DNA of 64,000 bases from Photorhabdus noenieputensis (GTDB lineage Bacteria > Pseudomonadota > Gammaproteobacteria > Enterobacterales > Enterobacteriaceae), in contig NZ_RCWC01000009.1 of assembly GCF_018448935.1 (NCBI RefSeq), forward strand, positions 1-64,000. The letters are read 5' to 3'. Within the stretch, counting starts at the first letter, position 1; every line of letters starts with the position of its first letter. Shown piece after piece: positions 9,501 through 18,134 of the stretch. Made by a program: the position numbers and the translations under genes. Under the pieces are notes generated by a model. It made no database searches, was not told where the DNA came from, and saw only the letters and a program-made list of their open reading frames with translations.

Positions 9501-10625
9501 TGGGGCAATGGTCCCGGTCTTGAGCGCCATTATCGTTTTGGCTAATCCAGCAACCCCCGCCGCCGCCGCTAAATGGCCCACGTTAGCCTTGATCGATCCC
9601 AACGCACAAAATCTCTCACGCTCCGTATTCTGACGGAAAGCCTGACAAAGCGCGGCATATTCCACCGAATCCCCAAGTGGTGTTGCAGTACCATGCGCCT
9701 CGATCATCCCTAATTCATCCGGCCCCACACCAGAGAGCGCCTGAGCATCCAAAATCAGTTTTCGTTGCCCATCCACCCCCGGTGCCGCAAAGCCAGCCCG
9801 CGCTGAGCCATCATTATTTGCCGCTGAACCGAGGATCACCGCGTGGATGGTATCCCCATTGCTAATGGCTTCATCCAATGGCCGTAACGCCACCAGCCCC
9901 GCACCATCACCAAAGAAAGTCCCTGATGCCTTCTCATCAAACGGTCTACAATAGCCATCCTCTGAGAAGATCATATCGTTTTGGTAAAAATAACCCGGTC
10001 GAGAATAGGTACACACAGAAACACCACCGGCAAAAGCAATCTCGCACTCACCAAGCAAGAGGCTCTGTATCGCCATATGAACCGCTGTCAGTGATGTCGA
10101 ACAGCCGGTCAAGACAGCTACGCTCGGACCGTTAAAACCAAGTTTGTATGAAATCCGGGCCGGGAGATAATCCTTATCATTAGTCAGCATGAGCTCTGTT
10201 CCCATTATTGAAACCAGATCACACTCAGATTTAATGACATTCGGCAAATAGGTATTCATCGAACTGCCGGTAAAAACCCCGATACGCGGGCGTCGGAAAG
10301 AATTACCATAACCCGTCACTTCGGCCAGTTCCCATGCGCATTCCAGCAGCATTCGATGTTGAGGATCGAGCAATTCAGCTTCTCGCTGGCTGATCGAAAA
10401 GAAATCCGGGTCGAACAGATCAATATCCGGTAAACACGAATCGACAGGAACATAATTTTTTGCAGTGAATATATGTCGTGCTACCCCACGGCGAATCAGC
10501 TCTTCCTGACTATATCTTTTGGCAAGTATTCGGCCTGCAACAAGATTCTCCCATAGCGCATCTAAACTATTTGCCACAGGTAACCGACAAGTTACGCCAA
10601 TGATGGCAATCGCATTATCAGACAT
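6528..10625 (-). CDS. Type I PKS: KS, degenerate AT, KR, ACP
   Basis: The protein has 1365 residues. The KS spans 1-425 with Cys175, His311 and His351. Residues 445-510 form the KS-AT linker. Residues 520-625 resemble only the first part of an AT: the GHSxGE nucleophile block is replaced by SDSRYDL although the following VACSLGILTL still fits. The post-AT linker (VIDWSILRGGE, IPLPVQPLQRRRCW) ends at 765. The ketoreductase at 1030-1200 looks competent, with TGGLGTVG, Lys1150, Ser1174 and Tyr1187. The ACP has Ser1323 in LGGDSL. It should extend the NRPS-bound chain by one ketide unit and reduce it to an alcohol, provided malonyl is loaded in trans. Its ATG overlaps the NRPS stop by eight bases, implying translational coupling. 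A small internal duplication (NFAERG twice) lies at 634-645. Confidence 0.92.
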   Translation of the reverse strand: MSDNAIAIIGVTCRLPVANSLDALWENLVAGRILAKRYSQEELIRRGVARHIFTAKNYVPVDSCLPDIDLFDPDFFSISQREAELLDPQHRMLLECAWELAEVTGYGNSFRRPRIGVFTGSSMNTYLPNVIKSECDLVSIMGTELMLTNDKDYLPARISYKLGFNGPSVAVLTGCSTSLTAVHMAIQSLLLGECEIAFAGGVSVCTYSRPGYFYQNDMIFSEDGYCRPFDEKASGTFFGDGAGLVALRPLDEAISNGDTIHAVILGSAANNDGSARAGFAAPGVDGQRKLILDAQALSGVGPDELGMIEAHGTATPLGDSVEYAALCQAFRQNTERERFCALGSIKANVGHLAAAAGVAGLAKTIMALKTGTIAPHPTFNRASSAINLEQSPFIINTTLINWPVKGPRRAGVSSFGAGGSNVHMILEQAPVRRAGKNSVGWRAIPLGGRNTDALNTLSTDLAKMLKAEPDTHIDEVAFTYAEGRAAQPYRACLYAKDVKMLIDGIRNADFTVAAQISEPQRLVMALGPAIRSALSMQIPDYWQEVDKLLAELPTEVSRHIGKTDITEMTANDGEKGKIANLVAMIAAINGWRKLISTPIFIISDSRYDLAVACSLGILTLPEIVDKLSGNTTPHFAERGNFAERGIASPGSFWSKHHGMIDGNNVRTLLINGVSPSLLQQNEVISANEVIFALDHSPDSFAEIVAKSENIIRLDTAHAEHDLALVKLVGKLWQRGVVIDWSILRGGEVVQRIPLPVQPLQRRRCWYTDSTLTEYNPESYSGQPIASAETSDASVGVYVERWKRTQRLSPVSSSATKHNWLIFYDNSDKEICPIADVLRELGQNVFEVHEDRATPCDETAFHKTAFSINVDDPINIQRLMLRLQEQQVHTPDHILFILGDIPSADNVSVEKDRFPFTLFNWVKAFSQMGNKAMSLTLIGPGFVDVMGSEPRSIERATALASISAISQELPGMIMKVIDIPAKELSSLNDAQHIVAELFTAHDHNAVAMRQGWRWERYFDVVSPTVSENLSSDMICLVTGGLGTVGFGIAQYLVTKCNAKLILLGQTPRDLTLSDTLQSQRIAQLRNMGADFAVITADVTDKACVLAELARVESRLGAANCFVHAAGLSGQAAIQWLQNSDHHAWEKLMRPKLKGAAVLHEIFADRPLRFGCFISSLSVFAGGLGLAPYAAANEACAAFASIHHVDKPYFSIDWDGWEGWDESNSFKYSVNRARPLRHADVVNALDIIFSASHAEPRFAVSTVPLNERLHDVVENSLPVDTTQSATASPPASNKSIIDDMTAIWHGVLRCPVDHESNFFDLGGDSLVGAELVRQVNAHFNVAVSMVDLFESSTVASLSMQVEKKRCE

Positions 10626-13600
10626 CAGGTTCCCCTTTCAGCGAATGAGTTTGTTTCTCCTTCAATGCTTTTCTTGCATTCAACGTTTTCTGACGCCGCG
10701 TTTGGGTTGGTTTATCCGCAACTTCTACCGGTATCATCGATTGCAGAGGGCTTAAAAGATAATTAGCTAACTTTCGAATAGTTGGAAAACGGAATAAATC
10801 TGCAAGTACCAAAGCGCCACATCCCGGTAATTGCACGAGCTGTGCATGGACTTGCGTCAGTGCCAATGAAGTACCGCCAATATTAAAAAATGCGTCATCC
10901 AGCCCAACGGTTGATCTTCCCAACACTTCACGCCAAATTCTCGAAATTTCAGCAAAAATCGAATCAGCAGGTAACACCGGTGCCGGTCTCAATGAACTGA
11001 TATCGGTCAATTGCCCCGCTTTAATCAAGCCATTTAACGCTCTTCTGTCGATTTTATTGTGAGCATTACGCGGCAATTCATCAGCCAACATAATCCTGCT
11101 AGGTAACATGTAAATGGGGAGATAAACCTTGAGATGATCACGAATCGCGGATTCTTCGGGAAGCTTATCCTTACTGACAGGGACGAATATCGCGACTAAA
11201 CGATCGAGCCCTTCGTGAGATTCAATAATAACGGCAGCGTCCGCAATAGCCTGATGGCGATTGAGACAATCCTCAATCTCAGCAATCTCAATTCGATAAC
11301 CCGAAACTTTTACCTGGTCATCCACGCGGCCGCAAAAATGGATTCGTTCCCCATCCCAGTAGGCTAAATCACCGGTTTTATAGATACGTCCATGATGAAT
11401 ATAGGGATCGGCAATGAAACAGCGATCAGTTAACAGTTCAAGACCAACATAACCACGAGCAACGCCACGACCACCAATGTAAATTTCGCCAACCTCACCT
11501 ATCGGGGGTGTTTGCCCCGCAGGATTTAAAAGATAGACCGTTGCGAAGTTTAACGGTTTGCCAATGGGGATCACATTGTAGTCAGTCAGTTCTTTCGTTA
11601 CTTTTTCCACGGTGGTGTAAATTGTTGCTTCCGCCGGGCCATACATATTCCACAATGTCCACCGCTCATCCAAATAAGGCCGAATCGTGGCACTGAGTAG
11701 CGCTTCCCCACAAATTACCCAATGCTTTATCGCATAAGCTCTTGGCCGAGCCTGAAACTCAGATAACAGGCTTTTCAAACTGGATGGCGTCTGGGTGATA
11801 ATCGTTACCTGCTCTGCTTCAAGAAGATCCAGCAACTTGTCAGGTTGGTTGCGTATATCATCAGGCACAATGACTAAAACCCCACCAGAACACAAAGCCC
11901 CCCAAATCTCCCACACAGATAAGTCAAAACTGGCCGCATGGAACCAAGTCCACACCTCGCCTGGCGCGGGGGCCAAATATTCGTCCATTGCGTTAAAACA
12001 GGAAACAACATTGTTGTGTTCAACATCAATGCCTTTGGGAATCCCGGTGGAACCGGAAGTGAAGACACTGTATGCGATTGAAGAAGGCGTACAATGATCA
12101 AATGTCGAATGATCAACTGGCCCTGACGTCAAGGCGGATTCAGTCGCCGCAATGGTCAACAGCTTAGTTGTACACCAGTTATCTGGATCAACATCAGCGT
12201 TAACCACAACAAGCCTCATCTCTGATTGCTCGACAATCTGCGCCAGACGGTTCTGGGGCAACCTGGGATCTAACGGTACGTATCCCGCGCCCGCACGCAT
12301 AATACCAAGCATGGCCACCACTGCTTCCAGTGACGGTAACAATGCAATCCCGACACGATCACCGGGTACCACCCCATGTTGTATAAGCTGAACCGCGACC
12401 TCCAGCGACCAACGCTGCAAATCCAAATAAGTTAATGTATCGGCACCATAACGAATCGCTACTGACGCCGCTTGTTGCGTTACTCGTTGATCAAAAAGCG
12501 AAACGAGAGTTTGGTTTGACACTTCCGGGAGAGCATTAGAATTAATCGGACCAAATGGCAGATTGTAATCCTCTGATTTTGGTGCCAACAAAGTATTAAT
12601 CTCTTCATCAGGATCTGCTATCAGCATCTCAAGCACTTGCTCGAAGCGCTCGGCAAATATCCGAAGACCTAAATGTGAAAAAAAATGTTTATCCGCTTTA
12701 AACTCACATCTTAAGTGGGAACCGGCATCTAAAAACAGCAGTTCAATATCAAGCAAGCCTTCCTGCTGACAAACCCTGAATGGGGAAATAGTCCGTCCCG
12801 CCCATGATGCCTGAACAGAATCGTCAGCCATCTCCAGCATCATCCAACGCGATTGCCCCACCTGCCCTAACATATTCACCGCAACCTGAAACAGTGGGTT
12901 ACGATCATCATATCGTTCCACAGCCAAGTGTTCGACTATTTGGCTGAGACAAAAATTTCGATTATCAAGGGCGGATAACAATCGCTCCTTCGCCGCCAAT
13001 AGGAAGTGACGAAATGTCTGCTCGACGGATAAACGTATGGGCAATGTATTAAACAAACAGCCGACAATGTGCTGATGAACCGAGTGACGCATCGACACCG
13101 GCACCCCCATAACGATATCGGCAGCTTTTGTCTCTCTGGCAATGTAAGCACTCCATGCGGCTAACATGACCGTAAAAACCGATCCACCTATTCCTGAGGC
13201 AAGCCGCTTGATTCTTTGGGTTGTCTCTTCATCAATGTTAAACAGAATGGATGACTTGTCACTAGGGCCTTTGCGCCAAAAACTATCCCATTGCAATACG
13301 GCTGGCGGCTGCTTTAAACATTCACTCCAATAAACTTTCGATTCCGCCGCCGCTTCACTTTGGTAATACTCTTGTTCTTTGACGGCATAATCCTTGAAAT
13401 CCTCAGCAGGCGGCAACCAGGAATCCTCATCTTCACCAAGTTCAGCCAGATAATAATGTTCAAGCTGATCCCACATCAGCCCCATAGAAGTAAAATCCGA
13501 CACAATATGGTGAACACACATATGTAAAACATATTCTTCCGCACTGACGACGTAGATACCAAAACGCAAACACGACGCTTTTTCTAATTGAAAAGGGATG

Positions 13601-13929
13601 GAATGAAAGTTCTGAACTGCATCTTCAAGCGCCTCCCGGTTCAAGTTCGTTGCGTCGAAAACCTCCAATACCGGCGGCAAGTGTTCGTTAATGACCAACC
13701 TTGGCTCGCCATTCACATTAACGAAGGTGCTTCTCAGGGTAGCATTCTTGGAAACGAGCCGGTTGACCGCATAGCGAAAAACATCGATTTGAAATGATCC
13801 GTGAACACGGAATGCCATAGAAATATTATATTGGGAATTGCCAGGGGTATAATTGTCAATGAACCATAAAGCTTTTTGCTGCATGGACAGCAATTCTTCA
13901 TCATCAGTCTGTGGATAATCTTTATACAT
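10618..13929 (-). CDS. Nonribosomal peptide synthetase, one module: C-A-T
   Basis: The protein has 1103 residues. The condensation domain (about 10-440) has the His motif HHIVSDF at 140-146, with the usual final Gly replaced by Phe. The adenylation domain (about 480-960) shows FTSGSTGIPKG (A3), FDLSVWEIW (A4), NMYGPAEAT (A5), YKTGDLAYW (A7), GRVDDQVKVSGYRIE (A8) and NKIDR with the A10 Lys. The carrier domain has Ser1021 in IGGTSLAL. A basic C-terminal tail may act as a docking segment. My eye-aligned specificity residues read about D-L-W-S-V-C-M-I-Y, which I do not recognise as a standard amino acid code. It activates one amino acid, joins it to an upstream carrier-bound acyl group, and hands over to the PKS whose start it overlaps. 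Confidence 0.93.
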   Translation of the reverse strand: MYKDYPQTDDEELLSMQQKALWFIDNYTPGNSQYNISMAFRVHGSFQIDVFRYAVNRLVSKNATLRSTFVNVNGEPRLVINEHLPPVLEVFDATNLNREALEDAVQNFHSIPFQLEKASCLRFGIYVVSAEEYVLHMCVHHIVSDFTSMGLMWDQLEHYYLAELGEDEDSWLPPAEDFKDYAVKEQEYYQSEAAAESKVYWSECLKQPPAVLQWDSFWRKGPSDKSSILFNIDEETTQRIKRLASGIGGSVFTVMLAAWSAYIARETKAADIVMGVPVSMRHSVHQHIVGCLFNTLPIRLSVEQTFRHFLLAAKERLLSALDNRNFCLSQIVEHLAVERYDDRNPLFQVAVNMLGQVGQSRWMMLEMADDSVQASWAGRTISPFRVCQQEGLLDIELLFLDAGSHLRCEFKADKHFFSHLGLRIFAERFEQVLEMLIADPDEEINTLLAPKSEDYNLPFGPINSNALPEVSNQTLVSLFDQRVTQQAASVAIRYGADTLTYLDLQRWSLEVAVQLIQHGVVPGDRVGIALLPSLEAVVAMLGIMRAGAGYVPLDPRLPQNRLAQIVEQSEMRLVVVNADVDPDNWCTTKLLTIAATESALTSGPVDHSTFDHCTPSSIAYSVFTSGSTGIPKGIDVEHNNVVSCFNAMDEYLAPAPGEVWTWFHAASFDLSVWEIWGALCSGGVLVIVPDDIRNQPDKLLDLLEAEQVTIITQTPSSLKSLLSEFQARPRAYAIKHWVICGEALLSATIRPYLDERWTLWNMYGPAEATIYTTVEKVTKELTDYNVIPIGKPLNFATVYLLNPAGQTPPIGEVGEIYIGGRGVARGYVGLELLTDRCFIADPYIHHGRIYKTGDLAYWDGERIHFCGRVDDQVKVSGYRIEIAEIEDCLNRHQAIADAAVIIESHEGLDRLVAIFVPVSKDKLPEESAIRDHLKVYLPIYMLPSRIMLADELPRNAHNKIDRRALNGLIKAGQLTDISSLRPAPVLPADSIFAEISRIWREVLGRSTVGLDDAFFNIGGTSLALTQVHAQLVQLPGCGALVLADLFRFPTIRKLANYLLSPLQSMIPVEVADKPTQTRRQKTLNARKALKEKQTHSLKGEPDV

Positions 13930-14043
13930 AACGTGTCAAGCTCCATAAATACTTAAACAGTATCCCTACCCTCTGGCTAAACCAGCCTCGTTACGGAGAG
14001 GGCAAAGTTTGTGCTTGGTGTTACTCCATCAATCAACGGCCCG

Positions 14044-15639
14044 TCAGAAATAGCGTTTCAACTTTTCAACCAGCTCAGAAATGCTACAGTCGTCAAAAAA
14101 GACCGACATAGGGACTAATTTCCCAATGATCCCACGCAGCCGCTGAGCAATCGTAACGGCTGACATGGAGTCCATATCAATTTCACTCAACTTCGTGTCG
14201 GCAGTCACGTTTCCTCCTGCAACCAATTTTTTCAGCTCTTCTATCACGATTTCAGTCATTGCCTGACGTTGCTCTTCATGGGAAGGTTTTTCTGACGTGA
14301 CCATAACATCATCACTTTGCTTAGAACCGAAAGCAGACTCTATATCATTCATCGGCTCTTGCTGGTAAATCAGCCGCTCCAGCGCAACCTGACTAAAGTT
14401 GCCGGCAATCAGCCCGGCATAATGAGCAATATCCGCTCTGATGATAGTATCCATGACATTGTTAATATCACCCTCAAGCTCCCATGCGATCGCCGTGCCT
14501 GGTACCCCAATCGCCCTCCGATATCTCATCAATGCATCCACGAATGCGTTCGCGGCAGCCTCTGCCCCCTGACCTGCAACGCCAATAATCTCTGACAGTG
14601 GGGAAAATGTAATGAATCCATCCAAGCTTAGCTCTTGAGCTGCCAGATGTAGGTTCCAGATTCCCGCTATTTTCTGGCGGAAAATTTTTTCAACCGAATG
14701 GCTGTTTAACGTGGTAAGCAGAGCGCCTTCAACAACGCTTGCCAAATGGTAGATCCCCCGTAAAGGGTGCCCTGTTCTATCGATACGTCGCAATACCGCT
14801 TTGACGTCCTCAATATCAGCTACATCACCTTGGAACAAACGAAGATTGTAACCCTGTGCTTTTCGCTGTTCAGACTCAGTAATTAAATTAACCGACGGAG
14901 CGGAGTGCCCCATCAACGTGACGTGCCTCGCCCCGGCTGCAAACAGATTCTCGGCCAAAATACGCCCGGTATCGCCAAATCCGCCGGTGATAAGATAGTG
15001 CGCATTCTGTTTTATCTCCGTCTTTTCTTGGCTAACCGCTAACGGTCCAACCTGACGCTGCCAAGTACATTGATCACGAACGAGAAACTCTCTCTGTTGA
15101 TGCTGATTTGCCATGATGGCAAGCACCGATGTTATCTCTTCGTCCCCAATCGGTTTAATCGGCAAATCAATCAAGCCAACTTCAATAGAGGGGTACTCTT
15201 TAGCAATGACCCGGCCTAATCCCCATAAACCACTACCAGACAAACCTACCGTATTAAATTGCTCGCCGGGCACCTGCACACCTTGAGTAAGAACCCACAG
15301 TTGCGTTTTTGCTTCGTGATAGCGCTCGGCAATTCTGTTAGCAATAAGACGTAAACTTTCTAACTCACGTAATTCATTAGTCACAATATCCGCAGCGTTC
15401 AAGAACTCCTTGTGGCTAGCTAAATAGATCAGGGTGTCCGTGTTCCCTATTGAGCCAATTTGAGGGGCAGGATCTGCAACAAGATCAATACCAACAACAT
15501 TAATTCCCTTCGCCTCAAGTAATTCCTTCACACGGTGAGTAAAATCGGCATTTCCACTAATGACAGTACATTGAGTTAATAACGGAGCATTGGGCAATAC
15601 GATATTACGTTTCACCCAATCCAGATTGAATAGTTGCAT
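14044..15639 (-). CDS. Ketoreductase-like (inactive) plus ACP protein
   Basis: This 531-residue protein has a PKS ketoreductase structural half (about 1-210), a Rossmann catalytic half with TGGFGDTG (about 218-225), and a C-terminal ACP with Ser in EIDMDSMSA near residue 490. The KR active site is broken. The catalytic Ser is Pro (codon 14599-14601), and the catalytic Tyr of the GQGAYAAAN block is Glu (codon 14560-14562). The Lys is kept in FRQKIAG. The protein is therefore more likely a structural scaffold carrying an ACP that feeds the NRPS condensation domain. I chose the ATG at 15639, with GGAG nine bases upstream; an alternative ATG lies at 15678. How its ACP is loaded is not visible. 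Confidence 0.82.
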   Translation of the reverse strand: MQLFNLDWVKRNIVLPNAPLLTQCTVISGNADFTHRVKELLEAKGINVVGIDLVADPAPQIGSIGNTDTLIYLASHKEFLNAADIVTNELRELESLRLIANRIAERYHEAKTQLWVLTQGVQVPGEQFNTVGLSGSGLWGLGRVIAKEYPSIEVGLIDLPIKPIGDEEITSVLAIMANQHQQREFLVRDQCTWQRQVGPLAVSQEKTEIKQNAHYLITGGFGDTGRILAENLFAAGARHVTLMGHSAPSVNLITESEQRKAQGYNLRLFQGDVADIEDVKAVLRRIDRTGHPLRGIYHLASVVEGALLTTLNSHSVEKIFRQKIAGIWNLHLAAQELSLDGFITFSPLSEIIGVAGQGAEAAANAFVDALMRYRRAIGVPGTAIAWELEGDINNVMDTIIRADIAHYAGLIAGNFSQVALERLIYQQEPMNDIESAFGSKQSDDVMVTSEKPSHEEQRQAMTEIVIEELKKLVAGGNVTADTKLSEIDMDSMSAVTIAQRLRGIIGKLVPMSVFFDDCSISELVEKLKRYF

Positions 15640-15751
15640 GCCACTCTTCTCCAAATCACGAAACAAAACATCACACATGACGCATCAGGCTTTCGTTCCC
15701 ATGCGTCAAATCTTATGCCCATAAAAGGCGAAAAAACGGTGAGATATGCTA

Positions 15752-17065
15752 TTAATAACCAGAGAAAAATGGCTGTTCAATTCCAAGTTCCCCAATCATT
15801 TCTAACCAAAGATCCATTAAACGAGGTGGTAAAATCTGTAGATGGCAATCTGGTCTGGAAGAAATAGTGACCTCCATCGTATCAGCATAGATCTCTATAT
15901 CCATGCTCAATGGTATCTCTTGCGCATCTTGCTCAGGTTTCCCAATACGTATTTTTTCAGGCGACAGTTCATAACCAATAACATTGGGAGACCGTCGTTG
16001 ATCACCAACGAAATTGAAAGAAATTGCAGGAAGTTCAGGCCATCCAAAGACGGAATTAGGCACAAAGTAAGTCGCAGCATAATCCGCCGCTTTTTCCATC
16101 GCGTTATTAGATTCTTGTACCGCGTGCTGGAGAGTGCTGTCCAACGATGGCTCTGGATCAATATTAAACTTAACTGTGATTGGAAATGATACTGACCCGA
16201 CCAGATGAGCCACCGAGGTTTCCCAATATCCCACAAAATGAGGACTGACCCATAACAGCATATTCAGGCTGCCCTTCCCAAAAACAGCCGCCAGCGCCTT
16301 TAACCAACCACCTAACAACAGATCCGCAACACTGACACGATGTCGCTTAGCTAAAAGTCGTATCCTATTTAAGGCTTCACCATCAAGCTGCCTGACTTCT
16401 GTGATGGCCTCAGACAATCTGCTAATAGGTAGTGATTCAACACTCCGCCCACCGAGAATATTCAAGGTAGGCTGTTCAACTTGCTGTTCATCATCAGGGA
16501 TAACAGCTTTTACGATTTGCCGATGTCGATCGTACAACTCAGCACAAAATTGCTCATAATTTGTGGCATTCTCAAATGCAAGGGGCTGACCACTCACTGA
16601 CATTCGGTATGCCTTGGAAAGATCTCGCCATAAGATCCTGCTGGAAATACCGTCACAAACCAGATGATTGAATATCAATACTAATCTTTGATCACGGGCG
16701 CAATTGCCATCAAACAGGCAGTAACGCAATAACGGCGAATTTGCCAAATTCATAGCAGCCCTAACCTCAGCAATGTAGTTTGATATTAAGCGTCGGCGAT
16801 CACATGGATTATCGGTTTGCTCTCTGACTTCAAAAGCTTGATGCAATAATTCACGGCTAGGCGGCACGAAATCCATCTTCATATCCATCCCGCTACCGAC
16901 AAACCGTGCTCTCAGAACAGAATACTTATTCAATAGATATTCAATCGCTACCTTAAGGTGTGCCGATTCCAGTCGCTCCAAAGGCATTAATACTTCACCG
17001 ACACATAACTGATCAACGTTCAGCGAATATCGCAAATCATATAATTGCCCTAATTGAACACGCAT
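15752..17065 (-). CDS. Stand-alone condensation-domain protein, first gene of the operon
   Basis: This 437-residue protein is of the NRPS condensation / CoA-acyltransferase fold. The His motif reads NHLVCDGIS: the catalytic second His and the Asp-Gly are present, while the usual first His is Asn. The later DLRYSLN, LRARF and VSFPITV segments fit C domains. I chose the ATG at 17065 because AGGTGA stands six bases upstream; the frame could run to 17143 without a ribosome site. Free-standing C domains (such as VibH) join a carrier-bound acyl group to an amine. It may condense the acyl group on the neighbouring KR-ACP protein's carrier or release the product. It is transcribed first, after 550 bp of noncoding DNA. 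Confidence 0.8.
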   Translation of the reverse strand: MRVQLGQLYDLRYSLNVDQLCVGEVLMPLERLESAHLKVAIEYLLNKYSVLRARFVGSGMDMKMDFVPPSRELLHQAFEVREQTDNPCDRRRLISNYIAEVRAAMNLANSPLLRYCLFDGNCARDQRLVLIFNHLVCDGISSRILWRDLSKAYRMSVSGQPLAFENATNYEQFCAELYDRHRQIVKAVIPDDEQQVEQPTLNILGGRSVESLPISRLSEAITEVRQLDGEALNRIRLLAKRHRVSVADLLLGGWLKALAAVFGKGSLNMLLWVSPHFVGYWETSVAHLVGSVSFPITVKFNIDPEPSLDSTLQHAVQESNNAMEKAADYAATYFVPNSVFGWPELPAISFNFVGDQRRSPNVIGYELSPEKIRIGKPEQDAQEIPLSMDIEIYADTMEVTISSRPDCHLQILPPRLMDLWLEMIGELGIEQPFFSGY

Positions 17066-17616
17066 AATATTCACCTTTCCATTGCAAGCCCTGCGGGCAG
17101 AAACGAAATTAAAACGTTGTGCAGACTCCATACTCTTCTGCATACCAACTAGTCGAATAACACAGCGTTTACTTTTGACTACCAGAGAAAGCGAACATGC
17201 AGAGTAAAAAAACGGGAATTGATAGCCCGGCTACCCCGCATGGAATGATAATTAGCATCAATTACTAAGGTACTAAAAACAAAGTGACAATTTTAAAAGT
17301 AGCAATAAAAAAAGAAACCTCCACGAATCAATCCAGATATTTGAGCTGGACCAAAATAATTAATCCATTATTACTATTAAATAAGTAATCTGGTTAACGT
17401 TTTGCTTTAACCATATCTTCACTTTCCGGTTTTTATGAATGCCATAGTTATTTCAAATCAACGTTATTTAAAATCAACGTGATACTTTCTACATGGCGAT
17501 ATTGAAAATTCATTTCCTTTAACAGGGTGATAAGTTAAAAAAATAACTTTTAATCACAGTTTAAAACCTGTTCTGGTTTTGTGGGTATTTCAATTAAGGG
17601 CTTTGGAATTTGATAT
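17066..17616. promoter_or_regulatory. Upstream region of the NRPS/PKS operon with a weak Fur-like site
   Basis: This AT-rich stretch separates the operon from the type VI remnants. At 17241-17259 I count 13 of 19 matches to the Fur consensus GATAATGATAATCATTATC, about 175 bp before the operon start. No promoter hexamers stand out uniquely, and no gene is supported here. Confidence 0.3.
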
Positions 17617-17850
17617 TTATGGCCGTACCTTTAATCGACAAGCGCCGGTCGGGCAACCACAATTAACAAGGTGTCCCTCCAGCGCGGCAGGTACTCCTTG
17701 TATATTGAATAAGTTAGAACCTTCCGCAATCGCGCCGGTTTGTTTACAGGCAGGACAAAACACCGAGTCGCCTTTACAGGCAACCGATAGTTGTTGGTTT
17801 ACCAAATCGGAACCCTTTAAAACCTCGCCTCCGGTTGTTGTGGTATCACC
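17617..17850 (-). pseudogene. PAAR-domain gene fragment, N-terminus missing
   Basis: The open frame begins at GDTTTTGGEVLKGSDLV and continues CKGDSVFCPACKQTG, AEGSNLFNIQGVPAALEGH and CGCPTGACRL before its stop, a classic PAAR repeat protein. PAAR proteins cap the VgrG spike of the type VI secretion machine and often recruit effectors. The first few residues, with the usual start codon, have been replaced at 17850/17851 by the end of an immunity-gene fragment. An internal ATG remains at 17805 but would remove the first PAAR strand. I regard it as a relic made by recombination, although a shortened product cannot be excluded. Confidence 0.72.
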
Positions 17851-18097
17851 TTATTTTCCGGTGAATATTTTCTTAACCCTTTAAATTCATGATGGTGAAA
17901 ACGCAGGTGAGTGCCGAACTCCTTCCGAAAGCGCCGGTAACAGGCCAGAATGCGCTGTTTTTCCTCCTGGGTGTGCCCCGTTTAAAAAACAGAGTGATAG
18001 AAATCCCAAGACGAGAAACAGTCAGTCCATCGCCATTGAGGAAGGCAAACACGGTCAGTTGTGATTTCAACTGGGCAAAGTAATCTACAGTTTCCAT
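17851..18097 (-). pseudogene. Third TsiV (DUF3396) immunity gene copy, frameshifted and truncated
   Basis: The frame starts like the two intact neighbours (VDYFAQLKSQL, then FLNGDGLTVSRLG) after an identical GGAG ribosome site. At the point where they read GGCTACACC it has GGCACACC, a one-base loss that shifts the frame. Homology then continues out of frame to KYSPEN and stops abruptly at 17851, where PAAR sequence begins. About 80 of 380 residues remain, so it is not functional. The junction records recombination within the array. Confidence 0.78.
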
Positions 18098-18134
18098 CAT
18101 ATTCTCCATGAACTATGAGGCAGTGGATAATCTG

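Noticed and set aside
17579-17884. Plus-strand 101-codon frame
   Set aside because: Antisense to the PAAR fragment, whose minus-strand motifs are unmistakable.
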